Source: Reticulitermes speratus
Lineage: Eukaryota; Arthropoda; Insecta; Blattodea; Rhinotermitidae
Direction: 5' to 3'
DNA: 64,000 nt
NCBI GenBank assembly: GCA_021186555.1
Contig: JAJKFL010000003.1
Coordinates: 36,506,908-36,570,907, forward strand
Both the position numbers and the translations under genes were made by a program. The notes below the pieces were generated by a model. The model worked only from the letters and a program-made list of their open reading frames with translations, searched no databases and was not told where the DNA came from. Below, in pieces: positions 47,590 to 57,389 of this stretch. Position 1 is the stretch's first letter, and every line of letters starts with the position of its first letter.

Positions 47590-47770
47590 AGAAAGGATGT
47601 AGACTGGATTCATCTGGCTCAGGATATGTAGAATTGGAGGGCTTCTGTGAGCGTGGTAAACAACTAACGGGTTCCATAAAATCCTGGAAATTTCTTGATG
47701 TTCTGAGGACAATGTCAGTTTCTTAAGTAAGGCTCCATCCATGGAGTCAGAGACCTGTTTTAGTATAAGC
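47590..47770 (+). pseudogene. LINE A C-terminal fragment
   Basis: DVDWIHLAQDM, then NWRASV, then NPGNFL, and after further stops GSIHGV, in one trailing region. This aligns with DWI.LAQDRD.WRALV and the trailing NAGNFLTSWE...LLHGV segment of the 28.0 kb copy. Multiple stops are present. Again plus strand and only the 3' end. Confidence 0.7.
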
Positions 47771-47776
47771 TTAGTC

Positions 47777-47825
47777 AACTATTCATTACAATATATTTCG
47801 GCCTGCTTGGCCACCTTCAGGTAAA
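47777..47825 (-). ncRNA. Hammerhead-like motif, one core change
   Basis: Minus strand: CTGAAGG (expected CTGAAGA), stem II GGCC/GGCC, then GAAATATATTGTAATG. The C after GAAA has become T. It is head-to-head with the plus-strand motif 25 bp downstream, and the two form an imperfect palindrome from ATTCATTACA (about 47781) to TGTAATGAA (about 47886-47894). Confidence 0.3.
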
Positions 47826-47847
47826 ACAAAAAAATTCCAAATCCCTT

Positions 47848-47896
47848 TGTATTATCTGAAGACGGACAAGCCGGCCGAAACGTGTTGTAATGAAGA
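47848..47896 (+). ncRNA. Hammerhead-like motif, both boxes intact
   Basis: CTGAAGA (47856-47862) and GAAAC (47877-47881) are both intact, and GTT is the triplet. Stem I pairs TATTAT with GTAATG (six pairs, two of them G-U). Stem III is A-T plus C-G with a two-base loop. Stem II is the weak point: CGGACAAGCCGGCC pairs imperfectly, apparently after a change from GGCC/GGCC as in the minus-strand partner. Confidence 0.45.
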
Positions 47897-47966
47897 TTAA
47901 ATACTGACAACAAAAAATTTTAGTTGTATTTGACAAATTTTATGTTATTCATACCGTATTTTTTTT

Positions 47967-48364
47967 ATTATTTAGGTTCTATCCAACAAATGTATATTTT
48001 ATTTTCTATTATTCAATATATAAATTTATTAGTATTAGTTGTAATAGTAATTCTGTATTACCATTACAACTTCTTCTACCTAACTGAATATTCTACAAAT
48101 AATAATTTATATATCTTATATACAGACTTTAACTGTTTTTAACTTAAGTATATTAATTTCAGTAACCAAAAGAAAAAAAGACAACATTTTAAAGTGTATA
48201 ACCTAACATGCAACTTTGAAAAAGGGCTGGTGTAATTTAAAACAGATGTCCCTGAAGATGAACCTCATATAAGATTCGAAACATGTTGGACCATCTTCAA
48301 TGAAATTTATGTATTGAATAATAGAAACTAAAAGTGTACATTTGTCGGATAGAACCGAAATAAT
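47967..48364. mobile_element. Inverted repeat pair enclosing a hammerhead-like motif
   Basis: Left arm 47967-48027 and right arm 48303-48364 are reverse complements with only a few differences. TAGGTTCTATCCAACAAATG on the left matches CATTTGTCGGATAGAACC inverted on the right. The enclosed 275 bp ends with the motif at 48.25 kb. Another hammerhead-like motif lies 73 bp outside the left arm. It looks like a non-autonomous retroelement remnant with inverted units. No reverse transcriptase is present. Confidence 0.55.
48244..48297 (+). ncRNA. Hammerhead-like motif, best-preserved copy
   Basis: GTCC (48248-48251) pairs with GGAC (48288-48291) as stem I. CTGAAGA is at 48252-48258. Stem II is GAACCT/AGATTC with five of six pairs. 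GAAAC is at 48278-48282. Stem III is A-T and C-G around an AT loop (palindrome ACATGT). The predicted cut follows T48287 in a GTT triplet. Both conserved boxes are intact. One U separates CTGAAGA from stem II. Confidence 0.5.
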
Positions 48365-48419
48365 TGAATTCGACAGTTTATCTTGATACGGGTTAAATAG
48401 TATCACAATGGAATATATA

Positions 48420-49130
48420 GAATGAAGGTTAACTTTACTTTCACTTGCAAGTTTATGTATTGATCAATCTTTAAATCAATATTTGCAGAAGCATTTATTT
48501 TTAGAACTCCCCATTTAAACCACAATGTTTGGAGGTAAAGGCAAAGTTCTTCTTGTGTCTGTAACCGTGTCATTGCACTCCCAAAAACTTAAACAAGTTG
48601 ACAAGTGACATGGGTATCACGGGATGCCAGGACTAGCACAGACATTTTCTTCCTACTTTTTATCTACCCTCTTACTTATTTCAGTCCTCAACCTATAACG
48701 AGGTACTGTACCTGTGCCACAAGGGAGGCTGCTTTAACATTGTAAGTCTATAATACAGAGATGTTCTAGTGTTTTATCTTTCCACACAACAGAACAGGTC
48801 ACAGCAATCAACTGAAGTGAAATGCTGTGAAAACTGTCAAAATAAATTTTTATCATCTTCAAACCAACCGTTTCTATCAACGTAGTCAAGGCGGAACAAA
48901 AAGTATAGTGTGTTTCAGTTTAACTCAGTTCATGTTTCAATTAATCTGGAATGTTGTCACCATATAGACCACTACGAAACAAAATATTATCCTTACAAAG
49001 CTATTGTATTCGCTAATTTTGGCTTTCTGAATTTAATTATTCAACCTAACGATGCAGGAATTTTGTTATTACAGAAAGGAAAGACGACCAGAAGGGAAAG
49101 AAGAACACAAGGGAAAGATGTCCCTGTACA
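48420..49130. other. Gene-free stretch
   Basis: The 84-codon plus frame at 48910-49164 runs into SINE sequence and is not supported. Confidence 0.4.
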
Positions 49131-49138
49131 CACCGTGA

Positions 49139-49405
49139 AGTTATATGAGGGAGTAGAAGTATAATTCCGTAACTCTTAACCTCGGCACTAGATGGGGTGA
49201 GTGGTTAGCATCACGCCTTGGCCGCTTTACCCCTTGTGGAAACAGCCTCCGATGTTCATTAAAGCGGGGGCTGGGTAAGTTATGGAGACGATCGGGAAGT
49301 TTTGGAAGTCCAGATAAGCCTCTCACTCCTGCCGGCAATAGAACCACTCTCCTAGGTCTTCCAGCCTGTAGCCCAGTCACTATACTGACCACTCTATTTC
49401 CGTTC
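49139..49405 (-). repeat. SINE family 2 copy
   Basis: It aligns with the 22.4 kb copy through CTCTTAACCTCGGCACTAGA and the GGCCGCTTTACCCC core. On the minus strand the tRNA-like head at 49405 has AGTATAGTGACTGGGCTAC (box A region) and GTGGTTCTATTGCC (box B, decayed). Its core resembles SINE family 3 as well. Confidence 0.75.
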
Positions 49406-49589
49406 GTTTTTATTGTAAATTATTTTCAGCTTTTCAAAATACTTATTTTTGGGTTTAGCGATATCTTGTTTGTAAATTTCTTATGAAAATGAAAAAAATA
49501 TTTAAAAAAAACTAGCAAAATTTTCTCAAATACTGGAAACTTTAAACAATATTTTTAAACCAACTTTGGTCCATAAATCTTCAAGAATA

Positions 49590-49960
49590 ATACTATATAA
49601 TGCACTCGCTCTCCCCATTCTTCTTATGGAAGCAAAAATTGGACCCTCAGACAAAAGGATAAAAAACGATTGACATCAATCGAGATGAAATTTTTCAGGA
49701 GAACAGTGGGATACACACTTTTTTGACCACAAAAGAAATATTGGAAGAGGTGAAAGTAGAACCAGTTCAAGAGAAACTAAAAAGACACAATTCAAATTGG
49801 CTACTACATGTAACAAGAATGAACAACAACAGGATGCCAAAAATAATGCTGAATTATAGACCAAATCAACGAAGACGACTTGGAAGACCTTGGAAGAGAT
49901 TATTAGCCGAGGCTGAAACAGGTCTATTAAAGCGTAACTCGAATATGATGATGATGATAT
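49590..49960 (+). pseudogene. LINE B C-terminal fragment, frameshifted
   Basis: In one frame: YGSKNWTLRQKDKKRLTSIE, then MKFFRRTVGYTLF. After an extra T in a T run near 49720 the next frame gives KEILEEVKVEPVQEKL and WLLHVTRMNNNRMPKI, then LGRPWKRLLAEAETGL. This is the end of a non-LTR retrotransposon ORF2 (fingerprint LYGSE.W.L....R.L...E..F.R...G, then HV.RM...R.PK, GRP.KRLLDEAETGL). It ends in (ATG)n at about 49947-49959, a simple-repeat tail usual for some LINE clades. It is a dead, 5'-truncated copy. Confidence 0.85.
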
Positions 49961-50049
49961 CTGATCTTAATTCGTTTCTTGTAGCCTGAAGAATTTTTCT
50001 ATTGTGCGAGATTTGTGGTACTCACAGAGTGCTGTTGAAGAACCGAGTC

Positions 50050-50132
50050 TTCTGGAATGTCATGTCTTGTCGCCTGGTAAAGAGTTACCGACGTTTCCAG
50101 GGTCGTAGCTCCCTCTTCTTCAGAGTCAAGCA
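50050..50132 (-). ncRNA. Hammerhead-like motif, boxes and GTC intact
   Basis: Minus strand: GACT, CTGAAGA (50123-50117), an AGGG/CCCT stem II, G, then GAAAC (50097-50093) and GTC, followed by GGTAACTC. Both conserved boxes and the canonical triplet are present. Stem I is short (about three pairs including G-U). GGTAA...TTACC just after the cut site can fold back on itself and would compete. CGAGTCTTCTGGAATGTCAT at 50044-50063 is the family flank shared with 23.8, 38.4 and 46.3 kb. Confidence 0.45.
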
Positions 50133-50139
50133 GTATTAC

Positions 50140-52095
50140 AAGACTGCCTGACTGACTGCTTGACTAGGAAGTTTAAGGCAATAAAATCCTTCAAACCATC
50201 GGGAAGTACTCGCCCAACGTCAAAGCGTCACACGGACCTTCAACAGATCCATTATCGATATTATTATTGGGAAGTTCCATTTAACACACTGACTTAACAG
50301 ATGGCGAACATCTGACACAAGATCGCTTTTCTAACACGACGAAACCAGAAACATAACTGTGTGAGGTTCATTCCGTTATAAAAACAAAAATCTCTGCTTC
50401 AACCCGCAAAAAAAAAAAAACACATATTTCTACACTGGGTAAGGAACATGAAAATCATTTTAAGATTTTTTTAAAGCAATATGTTGAAGCGGTAGAATCA
50501 GGAGAGTTCGAAACAGTATAGTGTAGGGCAGGTGTTGGTGTCATTGGTAGAGAATAACACAAAACTGCTTCCTGCACAGCAGTAACAGTACTGACGAAAA
50601 AGCACACGTAAATGAAAACGAATATATGACTAGAAATGCAATAAAACCGATTAAAATTACGAATTCAATTATATGAAATAAATATTTCGACAATAATTCA
50701 AAATTTATGCCTTAGTTTACCAGAAACAACACAAATAAACAAAAATTATGTGTTGAAATTACGCAAAGATATTCCAACGCGCTTGGTATTGTAGAGCTGT
50801 GAGACAGACGAAATTTACCAACTAACTAGGATAGATGGTAACATGAATATTTTCAGTTTAGTTAACATTCCCAAAGGTGGTGGCAGCGAAACTTTAAGTA
50901 ATTGCTCAAATAGAGAAGTATTAGGTAGAACATACTGTGACGTTTGCTAGGCACAGCAGTTGTCAGCAATCTGCTGAGAATTACAAAAATGACTGGTGCA
51001 GCACTACCGTAAAAGATAGGAGTTAAGACGGAGACAGCGTAAGCCTGCGAAGCTACACTACCGGTAGAACCTCTTTAGGTGGATATGAGTTTAGTTAGGT
51101 AACCCAACCTAGGCAGAGCACTATAAAATTAGTGGATTGGTGGGACTACCCTCCGTGCCTCTACAAATAGATGGCCTGACGGCGGATGCCGCCAAGGCAT
51201 TACAGTATTATTCTCTAAGAAAACATGTATTAAGGTGTAATTCCCAAAGCGCTGAAGATCCGAGTAGTCTATATAAATAATAACTTTGCCAGCTTCATTT
51301 TTATGAGTGTGAAATGGGAAACGCTTCTCTGTCAGTATGAGATATCTGTTCGAAAGGCACTAAATTTTAAAATAACAGTATCCCATTATGAAGAAGAAAC
51401 TTCAATTGGTTTATGCACAATTATTATTTCTATATACTACGGAAATATGCAAGTATTCATCGGCAAGAAGTTACATTGGTCAAGTGCTTATCAAAAAACA
51501 CACTTTGCTTAATACTTAATAAATGCTAATAACTACAAGCAACATTACGTGCATGCACGACCATTAGCAAACAGAAAACACACAGCAAGCAAATACATTT
51601 CTCCTTTCATATATAAACAATGCTGTGTTTATGTCTGTAAATAACTTATTCAAAAACCTCGTGCAAATTTTTCAGGAACGAAAGTCACGGTCAATTTCGA
51701 AATACTTTTCTTCGTGTTCGAAACAATTCCTATCATATATTGGCCCCGCCTAAGATATTTGATAGTTTACCTCAATTCTTCTAGTAAAATTCCGGAAAAA
51801 CACCTCAAAATGCTTCATGAGAGATTCCTTGCACATATTTCCAAAGCATTATTCATTAATCATTCTACTATTCATCGCTAGGCTTATACGCCTATAAGTG
51901 TTAGTCTGAGCATCATCATCATTATCGTCTTCTTCTTATTCTTATTCTCCTTATTTACCTAGTCTGTGTTATGACAGGTCCATAGCCTCTGCCAAAGCGA
52001 GTTCTTCAAAGAGTGCGATCAAGTGCTTCCTCTTGAACTTGTTCAGTTAAGGTCATCCAGTAGCTACCGCTGTATAGTGCATAGAGCGTTGTTAC
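50140..52095. other. Gene-free stretch
   Basis: An A12 run lies near 50408. The 69-codon frame at 51303-51512 is unrecognised. No repeat family is identified. Confidence 0.4.
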
Positions 52096-52104
52096 GAAAA
52101 CAAA

Positions 52105-52505
52105 TAATAATTCAATTCAATTCAATTCTAGTTTATTAATGTGCCGAATCAACAGCCAGGTGACCAATTACAGAAACAGCACAACATACAAACACAAATA
52201 ACAACGGACAATAAACAGACAAAATAAAACAAACACAACCAAAACAAATAAATAAACAAACAATAACTTACTTAGATAATTAATAAGAACACCTTAAAAT
52301 AATGTAATAAAATATCACATCTGACTAAGTGTAACAAATTCCCTTCTAAAAACATCCATATGATTACAAATAGAATTGGCCGCAATTACACACCGGCCGG
52401 AGGGACAATTTTATAATATGAGCTAACATGAAACAAAGAAAAGTCTCGGAGGTTCCGAGTGGGAACTCGTAGACCAATAATGTCCAAGGTAGATGGACAG
52501 GATTT
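52105..52505 (-). pseudogene. CR1-like LINE 3' end with (AATTG)n tail
   Basis: On the minus strand, DIIGLRVPTRNLRDFSLFHV (about 52480-52420) matches the very end of CR1/Kiri-type LINE ORF2 proteins (pattern RVPTR.LRDFSLF.V). Stops and shifts follow. A T-rich trailer then ends in GTTGATTCGGCACATTAATAA, and the insertion closes with four GAATT units at 52110-52130. The pentanucleotide tail marks the 3' end. A second trailer of related layout lies at 11.5 kb. Confidence 0.7.
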
Positions 52506-52508
52506 AGA

Positions 52509-52548
52509 TAATAATAATAGATAATAATAATAATAATAATAATAATAA
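52509..52548. repeat. (ATA)n microsatellite
   Basis: About twelve ATA/TAA units with one GAT interruption, next to the LINE fragment. Confidence 0.95.
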
Positions 52549-52559
52549 CACGAATTTGA

Positions 52560-53060
52560 ACACGAAGATTCTTAATTACCTAATATTAACCAATTGGTAC
52601 CGTGTAAATTAATCCATTAAAATGTAATTCTTCAGAAATATCATGGACCCAACTCATTTAACATTGACATATAATTTAAAGTGTGTGTGTTTCTGCTGGT
52701 AACAGACAGAGCAACTCACAAATGTTCCAAATCTGAGGCTACAAACTTTGAATCATAGTAACATGTATTACTCCTGTGTGGTGAGCAGCCTACAGTGCGT
52801 ACTGTGTACACTTGCAGTATTTGCACTACGTTTATTAATTTCTTGCAAGGGGAGCTACAGAACTGTCTGCTGAGATACTTACTGTAGACCCTACAGTGCC
52901 TCGAAAATGAATGGTACAATATCGTGTGTCTTATCTCATTGAACAATCTTAAACATTACACACCGATTGAAAGACGTGGAATAACCTAGAATGTCAGTCA
53001 TTTAATGACAGAACCCTAACAATAGCATACGAGAAACAAGACAGGCACTGTAGGTGTAAC
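52560..53060. other. Gene-free stretch
   Basis: The 76-codon minus frame at 52716-52946 is unrecognised. Nothing else is supported. Confidence 0.4.
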
Positions 53061-53069
53061 GTGACATTG

Positions 53070-53376
53070 AGGTGCGTTCGCGTAACCATTTTTACCGTAG
53101 AAAAGCGATAAGTGTTAATCATTTTGAGTGTGTGTTTGTATTCTTGCCTTAGTTATCTCATTTTAAGAAGTATTCAGCGATGTATTATCATACTGTCCAT
53201 ACGTTTTCATGTAAAGTACCCGTTATTCTTGTCATATTTTAGTCGAACTTGAACTTTCTCGCCAGATTTTCGAAAAAATTTTTAAATATCACATTTCATG
53301 AAAATCCACCCAGTGGGAGCTGAGTTGTTCCACGCGCAAAGACATGACGAAGCTAACAGTCACTTTTCAAAATTTA
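53070..53376 (-). mobile_element. AGGCGC MITE copy, one end missing
   Basis: Starts AGGTGCGTTCGCGTAACCA and TAGAAAAGCGATAAG. It shares TTTTCATGTAAAGTACCCGT and TTATTCTTGTCA with the copy at 55.2 kb. The far end decays after CACTTTTCAAAATTT without the terminal repeat. It lacks about 180 internal bases relative to that copy. Confidence 0.7.
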
Positions 53377-53389
53377 ATATTTAATAAAA

Positions 53390-54830
53390 ATAAGTGAAAA
53401 TTAAGCATATATATATATATAAATACACACAAGAATCCAAAAAAATAGGCCGTATTTTCTGCAGAATATCAAAGGTCAGAAACGTTCAAAAGAACGAAGC
53501 ATACATAAAACACTTCGGAAACTGCACCATTATTTTATTACCATTGGAACTAGTATTATTCTTATTATGATTGACAAAAAAAGTGGAAGAGTGAAATATT
53601 TGGTAGGCCTTAATTAGGCATAAGAGCTACATTTCTCTAAAACGTAAATAGATCGTGGTGTGTAACTGCAGCTTAGCTTCAAGCAAGACTTGATATGCTA
53701 ATGTAATTTTTTAAGGTTTTTTTTGTAATAGGGCATGGATGAGTGGATGTTTTGGTAGCCTGAGTGTTTCCGATCACAGTAGCAATCACCTTTGCAAGTA
53801 CTGTGTCTTTTAGTGAGTGATCGACCCACTTCCAGCGAACCAAAGTTCATTCGCTCTTAAATTGTGCTAGTGCTGTATTATGCATCAAGATCATTCTGAT
53901 TATAAAGACTTTAAACCTCCAGCGAACATTAATTTCTTTGACGTGAGCTTCACTGCAGAGGCTGTTATCCAATCGCAGTAGACGTCTCATATATTTAAAT
54001 AATTAAAAACGCATTTGCTAGCCACATGGTCACTCAAAATTTTGTACCATCATTATTAACATTTAGCCTGAATAAAGTTGTCAAGACTCCTCTCTCATCA
54101 TATCTTTGATCTTGGCAATACTGCTTTTAAAATAATACCTGATCTTATAACCGTGGACAATTCCTCTCGCAAATGAGGGCCCCAGGGTTGGGAAGGGATA
54201 ACTCTTCAACACTAGTTCCTGCTCCACTTTCTACAACTTTCTATCAGTTGTTACTTCGCTCTTGTTCTGGTAATTATATTCTTCGCTTCTGTCACCAAAC
54301 ACCTCATGTCATGAAAATAAGCGGCAACTGATTCTACAGTATGTTTAGAGCCTACGTAGCGCCCGTTCTGGAGCACGTAGTGACAGAGACATTTAGAAGG
54401 ACTAGCAAACATACAGTCCTGGTACTGATGTGTAAGTGACACATGGAACGGGAAATCTTACCATGAATGCACTTTTCTAATTTCTGCTGAGTCTGCATGA
54501 CTAACATTTCAGTGATAACGCATGCAGGCGATCCAGTGGGCTGGGTAGGCAGTCACAGTCACTTGAGTGACTGCTAATTATTAAACATTCTACATCTGCA
54601 GATATGTAATTAACCCATCCATCCAACTATCACAACTGCACACCACCCCTTTCCGTATTAGCCTTCTAACACTCACAACTTTGCTGTTCATACAGCATGA
54701 CCACAAAAGTCGCGGTACTTTTCCTCGCTCAATAACAAAACTCAGACGTCGCGTGTTCATAGCAGCAGCCGGATGTTAGGAGACTGAAATACTGAAATCG
54801 AGAGTTCGTATCCAGTTCGGAACAAGGTTG
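53390..54830. other. Gene-free stretch
   Basis: Contains (TA)n at 53409-53421. A possible box B-like GAGAGTTCGTATCCAG lies at about 54800-54815, too weak to call a SINE. No gene is supported. Confidence 0.4.
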
Positions 54831-54835
54831 TGTGT

Positions 54836-54868
54836 TCGTTCGTTTGTTTGTTTGTTTGTTTGTTTGTA
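54836..54868 (+). repeat. (GTTT)n microsatellite
   Basis: About eight GTTT units, the first changed to GTTC. Confidence 0.95.
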
Positions 54869-55088
54869 GGTTAAATTTTGTATGGTCGTGACGACTTACA
54901 ATGAGTTGACACGCAATATAAAGCTTATTAATTAGTAGGAAGCTTCTACTATTAAAAGTACAAGGTTCGAATCGAGGCTTAAAGCCATATAAGTTGTAAT
55001 TTTCACTTATACATACATTTCAATGAAATCATACACCGTTCTGAATCAGATTTGAAAAAAAACCCCGGTAAAACAATACAAATATACA

Positions 55089-55115
55089 GTATATATATGT
55101 GTGTGTGTGTGTGTA
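55089..55115. repeat. (TA)n(TG)n microsatellite
   Basis: TATATATATG followed by about eight GT units. Confidence 0.95.
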
Positions 55116-55176
55116 CATGACTATTTGCAGTCAGTAGTAACTACAAGACACTCAATGTACATACAATGTAATACTG

Positions 55177-55658
55177 AGGCGCCTTGGCCTAACCATTGTT
55201 GCCGCGGAAAAGCAATAAGCTTTACACATTCTGAGTGTGTGTCTGCAGTCTTAGTTACGAGGAAGCAAATAGCATGCGCTGTAGTGTTATCTGTGGCCTG
55301 ACTCTCCCATGTTTTTCCACATTATCTCACAAACGGCACGATTTTCGGAAGAAAGTTATTGAATATAAAATGTATGTTTTGATTTTATCTACAACTTTTA
55401 TCTGAAATATTTCTCATTAAGAAGAATTAGGCGAGATATTATCACAAATGTACATAGGTCTTCATGTAAAGTACCCGTTATTCTTGTCAGATTTTAATAA
55501 AACTTGAAATTTCTCGACCGACGTTCGAAAAATACTCAAATATCAAACTATATGAAAATCTGTCCAGTGGTAGGCAAGCTGTTCTATAGGGACGGACGGA
55601 CAGACAGACAGACATGAAGAAACTAAAAGTTGATTTTCGAAATTTTGCGAAAGCGCCT
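55177..55658 (-). mobile_element. AGGCGC MITE, near-complete copy
   Basis: This 482-bp element has related inverted ends: AGGCGCCTTGGC with GCGGAAAAGCAATAAG on the left, and GCGAAAGCGCCT on the right (reverse complement AGGCGCTTTCGC). The interior has no coding potential but contains GGACGGACGGACAGACAGAC (55588-55612). Four other partial copies (35.9, 36.7, 45.5, 53.1 kb) share its interior or one end. The inverted ends point to a non-autonomous DNA transposon. The target duplication and superfamily are undetermined. Confidence 0.75.
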
Positions 55659-55689
55659 AAAAATGCGTCAAGCTATTAATATGTGTAAT

Positions 55690-56620
55690 TCATACTGTCA
55701 ATTTTCTACAGTACAACTATTTAGTGTTAATGTTAATTAGCCCTAATATAAGAAAATTGGTAATTGGGATAAATGGTTAAGGAAAACGGGGATGTCAGAA
55801 CAGCTTCTTGACGCTACACACGCCATAACGAAACATCGGGTGCCTGAATGTGCCTAGACAGAGATAAACTAACGTTACGGAGGCATAGCGCTAGTGAATT
55901 ACCAAGCAAGAGTCATCGGGTCTACATAGCCGTTAACACCGGTAGCAAAGGGCACCCTGTAGGTGCAACTTAATGCGGAATATCACTTCATGTGACAGAC
56001 AGCTCAGCGGGTGGCACATCGTCGCGGGCAAACACGGAACTCCTGGTTAATACGAAAAAGAAAGCTTCCCGGTCAATATGCCGGCACAAGTTGCAGGTGG
56101 GGTGATATCAAACATCAAGGCAGGAAGAGCAATGAAAATGCAGGAACTGAAAATAGGTTAGCCTTAAAATTAAAATTCATGTCTATTATACGATGTACAA
56201 AGCAATAGAGTAAATGCTGTGCATCATTCGTGGTTTTCTGAAACAGAGTAAGCAGGTGCATTGCTTCTAAGTGAAGTAGATGAAACAGTGTACTGAAGGG
56301 GTGAATGTTATACATACAGTAACACTATATGCCAAGTGAACATTAAAATTCTCACTGCAGTAACTAAGAAGAATATTGTCGCCTAGTATGTGACGCCGTG
56401 TAATAGGGCAAAAATTTACTGGCGTTTTGAAGAAACATGTTATCTTAATCTTCTCCACCAAAACATGTGTAAATGTCTACTGAACTCCAGGGCACCATAT
56501 CCCTCATAACAGTATTCTTCATTCTCTTTAACATTTCCATTCTGAACTTCAAATTTACGAGAATTTAAAAGCCGTGGTTTAACATAAGTGATACTGGTAT
56601 TTCGAAACAACTAAACAACC
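55690..56620. other. Gene-free stretch
   Basis: Opposed short frames at 56011-56208 and 56115-56315, with no family content. Confidence 0.4.
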
Positions 56621-56679
56621 AACTAACTCCACGGAGCAGAGTCTTGAAGGTAAAAAGTAGTCACCCAGTCAACAAATTT

Positions 56680-56770
56680 CCTGCATGTTATGGAAACCGA
56701 AATTTCATTTCCGTATTCACAAGAGCCAGTTTCTTCTCCCTATCCTCTATATGAATCAGATACACAACTC
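56680..56770 (+). pseudogene. Repeat-derived coding remnant (YGNR.FI.V), copy 1
   Basis: Translation CYGNRNFISVFTRASFFSL parallels KFYGNRRFITVCTRARHLP of the copy at 58.2 kb. The nucleotide match TTATGGAAACCGAA...TTCA and CACAAGAGC is clear. Peptides of this type occur widely in arthropod repeats, probably LINE-derived, but I cannot name the element. Confidence 0.5.
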
Positions 56771-56879
56771 ATGATTTCGCAGCATCGCCATATTTATAAT
56801 TATTGACGTACAATATTTCGTAGAAAGCTTGTAGATAATGTTTATGATTGTATGCAGTGGCGTAGATAAGGCCACCAAA

Positions 56880-57010
56880 AGTCCCGAAGTGTGTGGGGGG
56901 AGGGGTCCAGTGGTTAAGCGGGCTTCCGAAACTTACGGAATACTACAATTTGCTGTCGGTTATTTCCGACCCGATTCTGTTCTTCTGACAGAAGGCAGTA
57001 TACCGGATTC
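56880..57010 (+). repeat. Possible tRNA-derived SINE fragment
   Basis: GGGTCCAGTGGTTAAGCGGG resembles a box A region. Box B is not clear (CTGTTTCGAGAGCTCG at about 57011-57026 is the nearest candidate, farther than usual). Weak. Confidence 0.25.
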
Positions 57011-57364
57011 CTGTTTCGAGAGCTCGAAGTAACTTCGCTAATAATCATAAGGGGGCCTCTGACCGGATACCTACTCCACCGACCACGTGTCTAGATCAAA
57101 CGACTCGGCAAACATCGTCACCAAACAAAAAGCCAGATATACACTTCATGGAATCATATAGGTTTTTACATTTTACAAAAAATAAAAACTTTAAGAGAAG
57201 GTGAATATTTTTAGGAGGTATTACAATATTTCAGGTCGTTTCCTTCTCACAGTTCCAGTACGACGTTTGCGTGGCCTCTAACGACATGAGGTCAATATAC
57301 GATTTAGTGAAAATCAGTTAAAAGAGTTCAAATACGAAATGCGAAACTACGCATACATAACAAC

Positions 57365-57385
57365 AAATAATAATAATAATAATAT
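57365..57385. repeat. (AAT)n microsatellite
   Basis: About seven AAT units. Confidence 0.9.
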
Positions 57386-57389
57386 AATG

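Noticed and set aside
47575..47778. 67-codon minus-strand frame
   Set aside because: Antisense shadow of the LINE A fragment on the plus strand.
55805..55850. ACGAAACATCGGG near CTTGACG
   Set aside because: No CTGANGA and no stem II in front of GAAAC.
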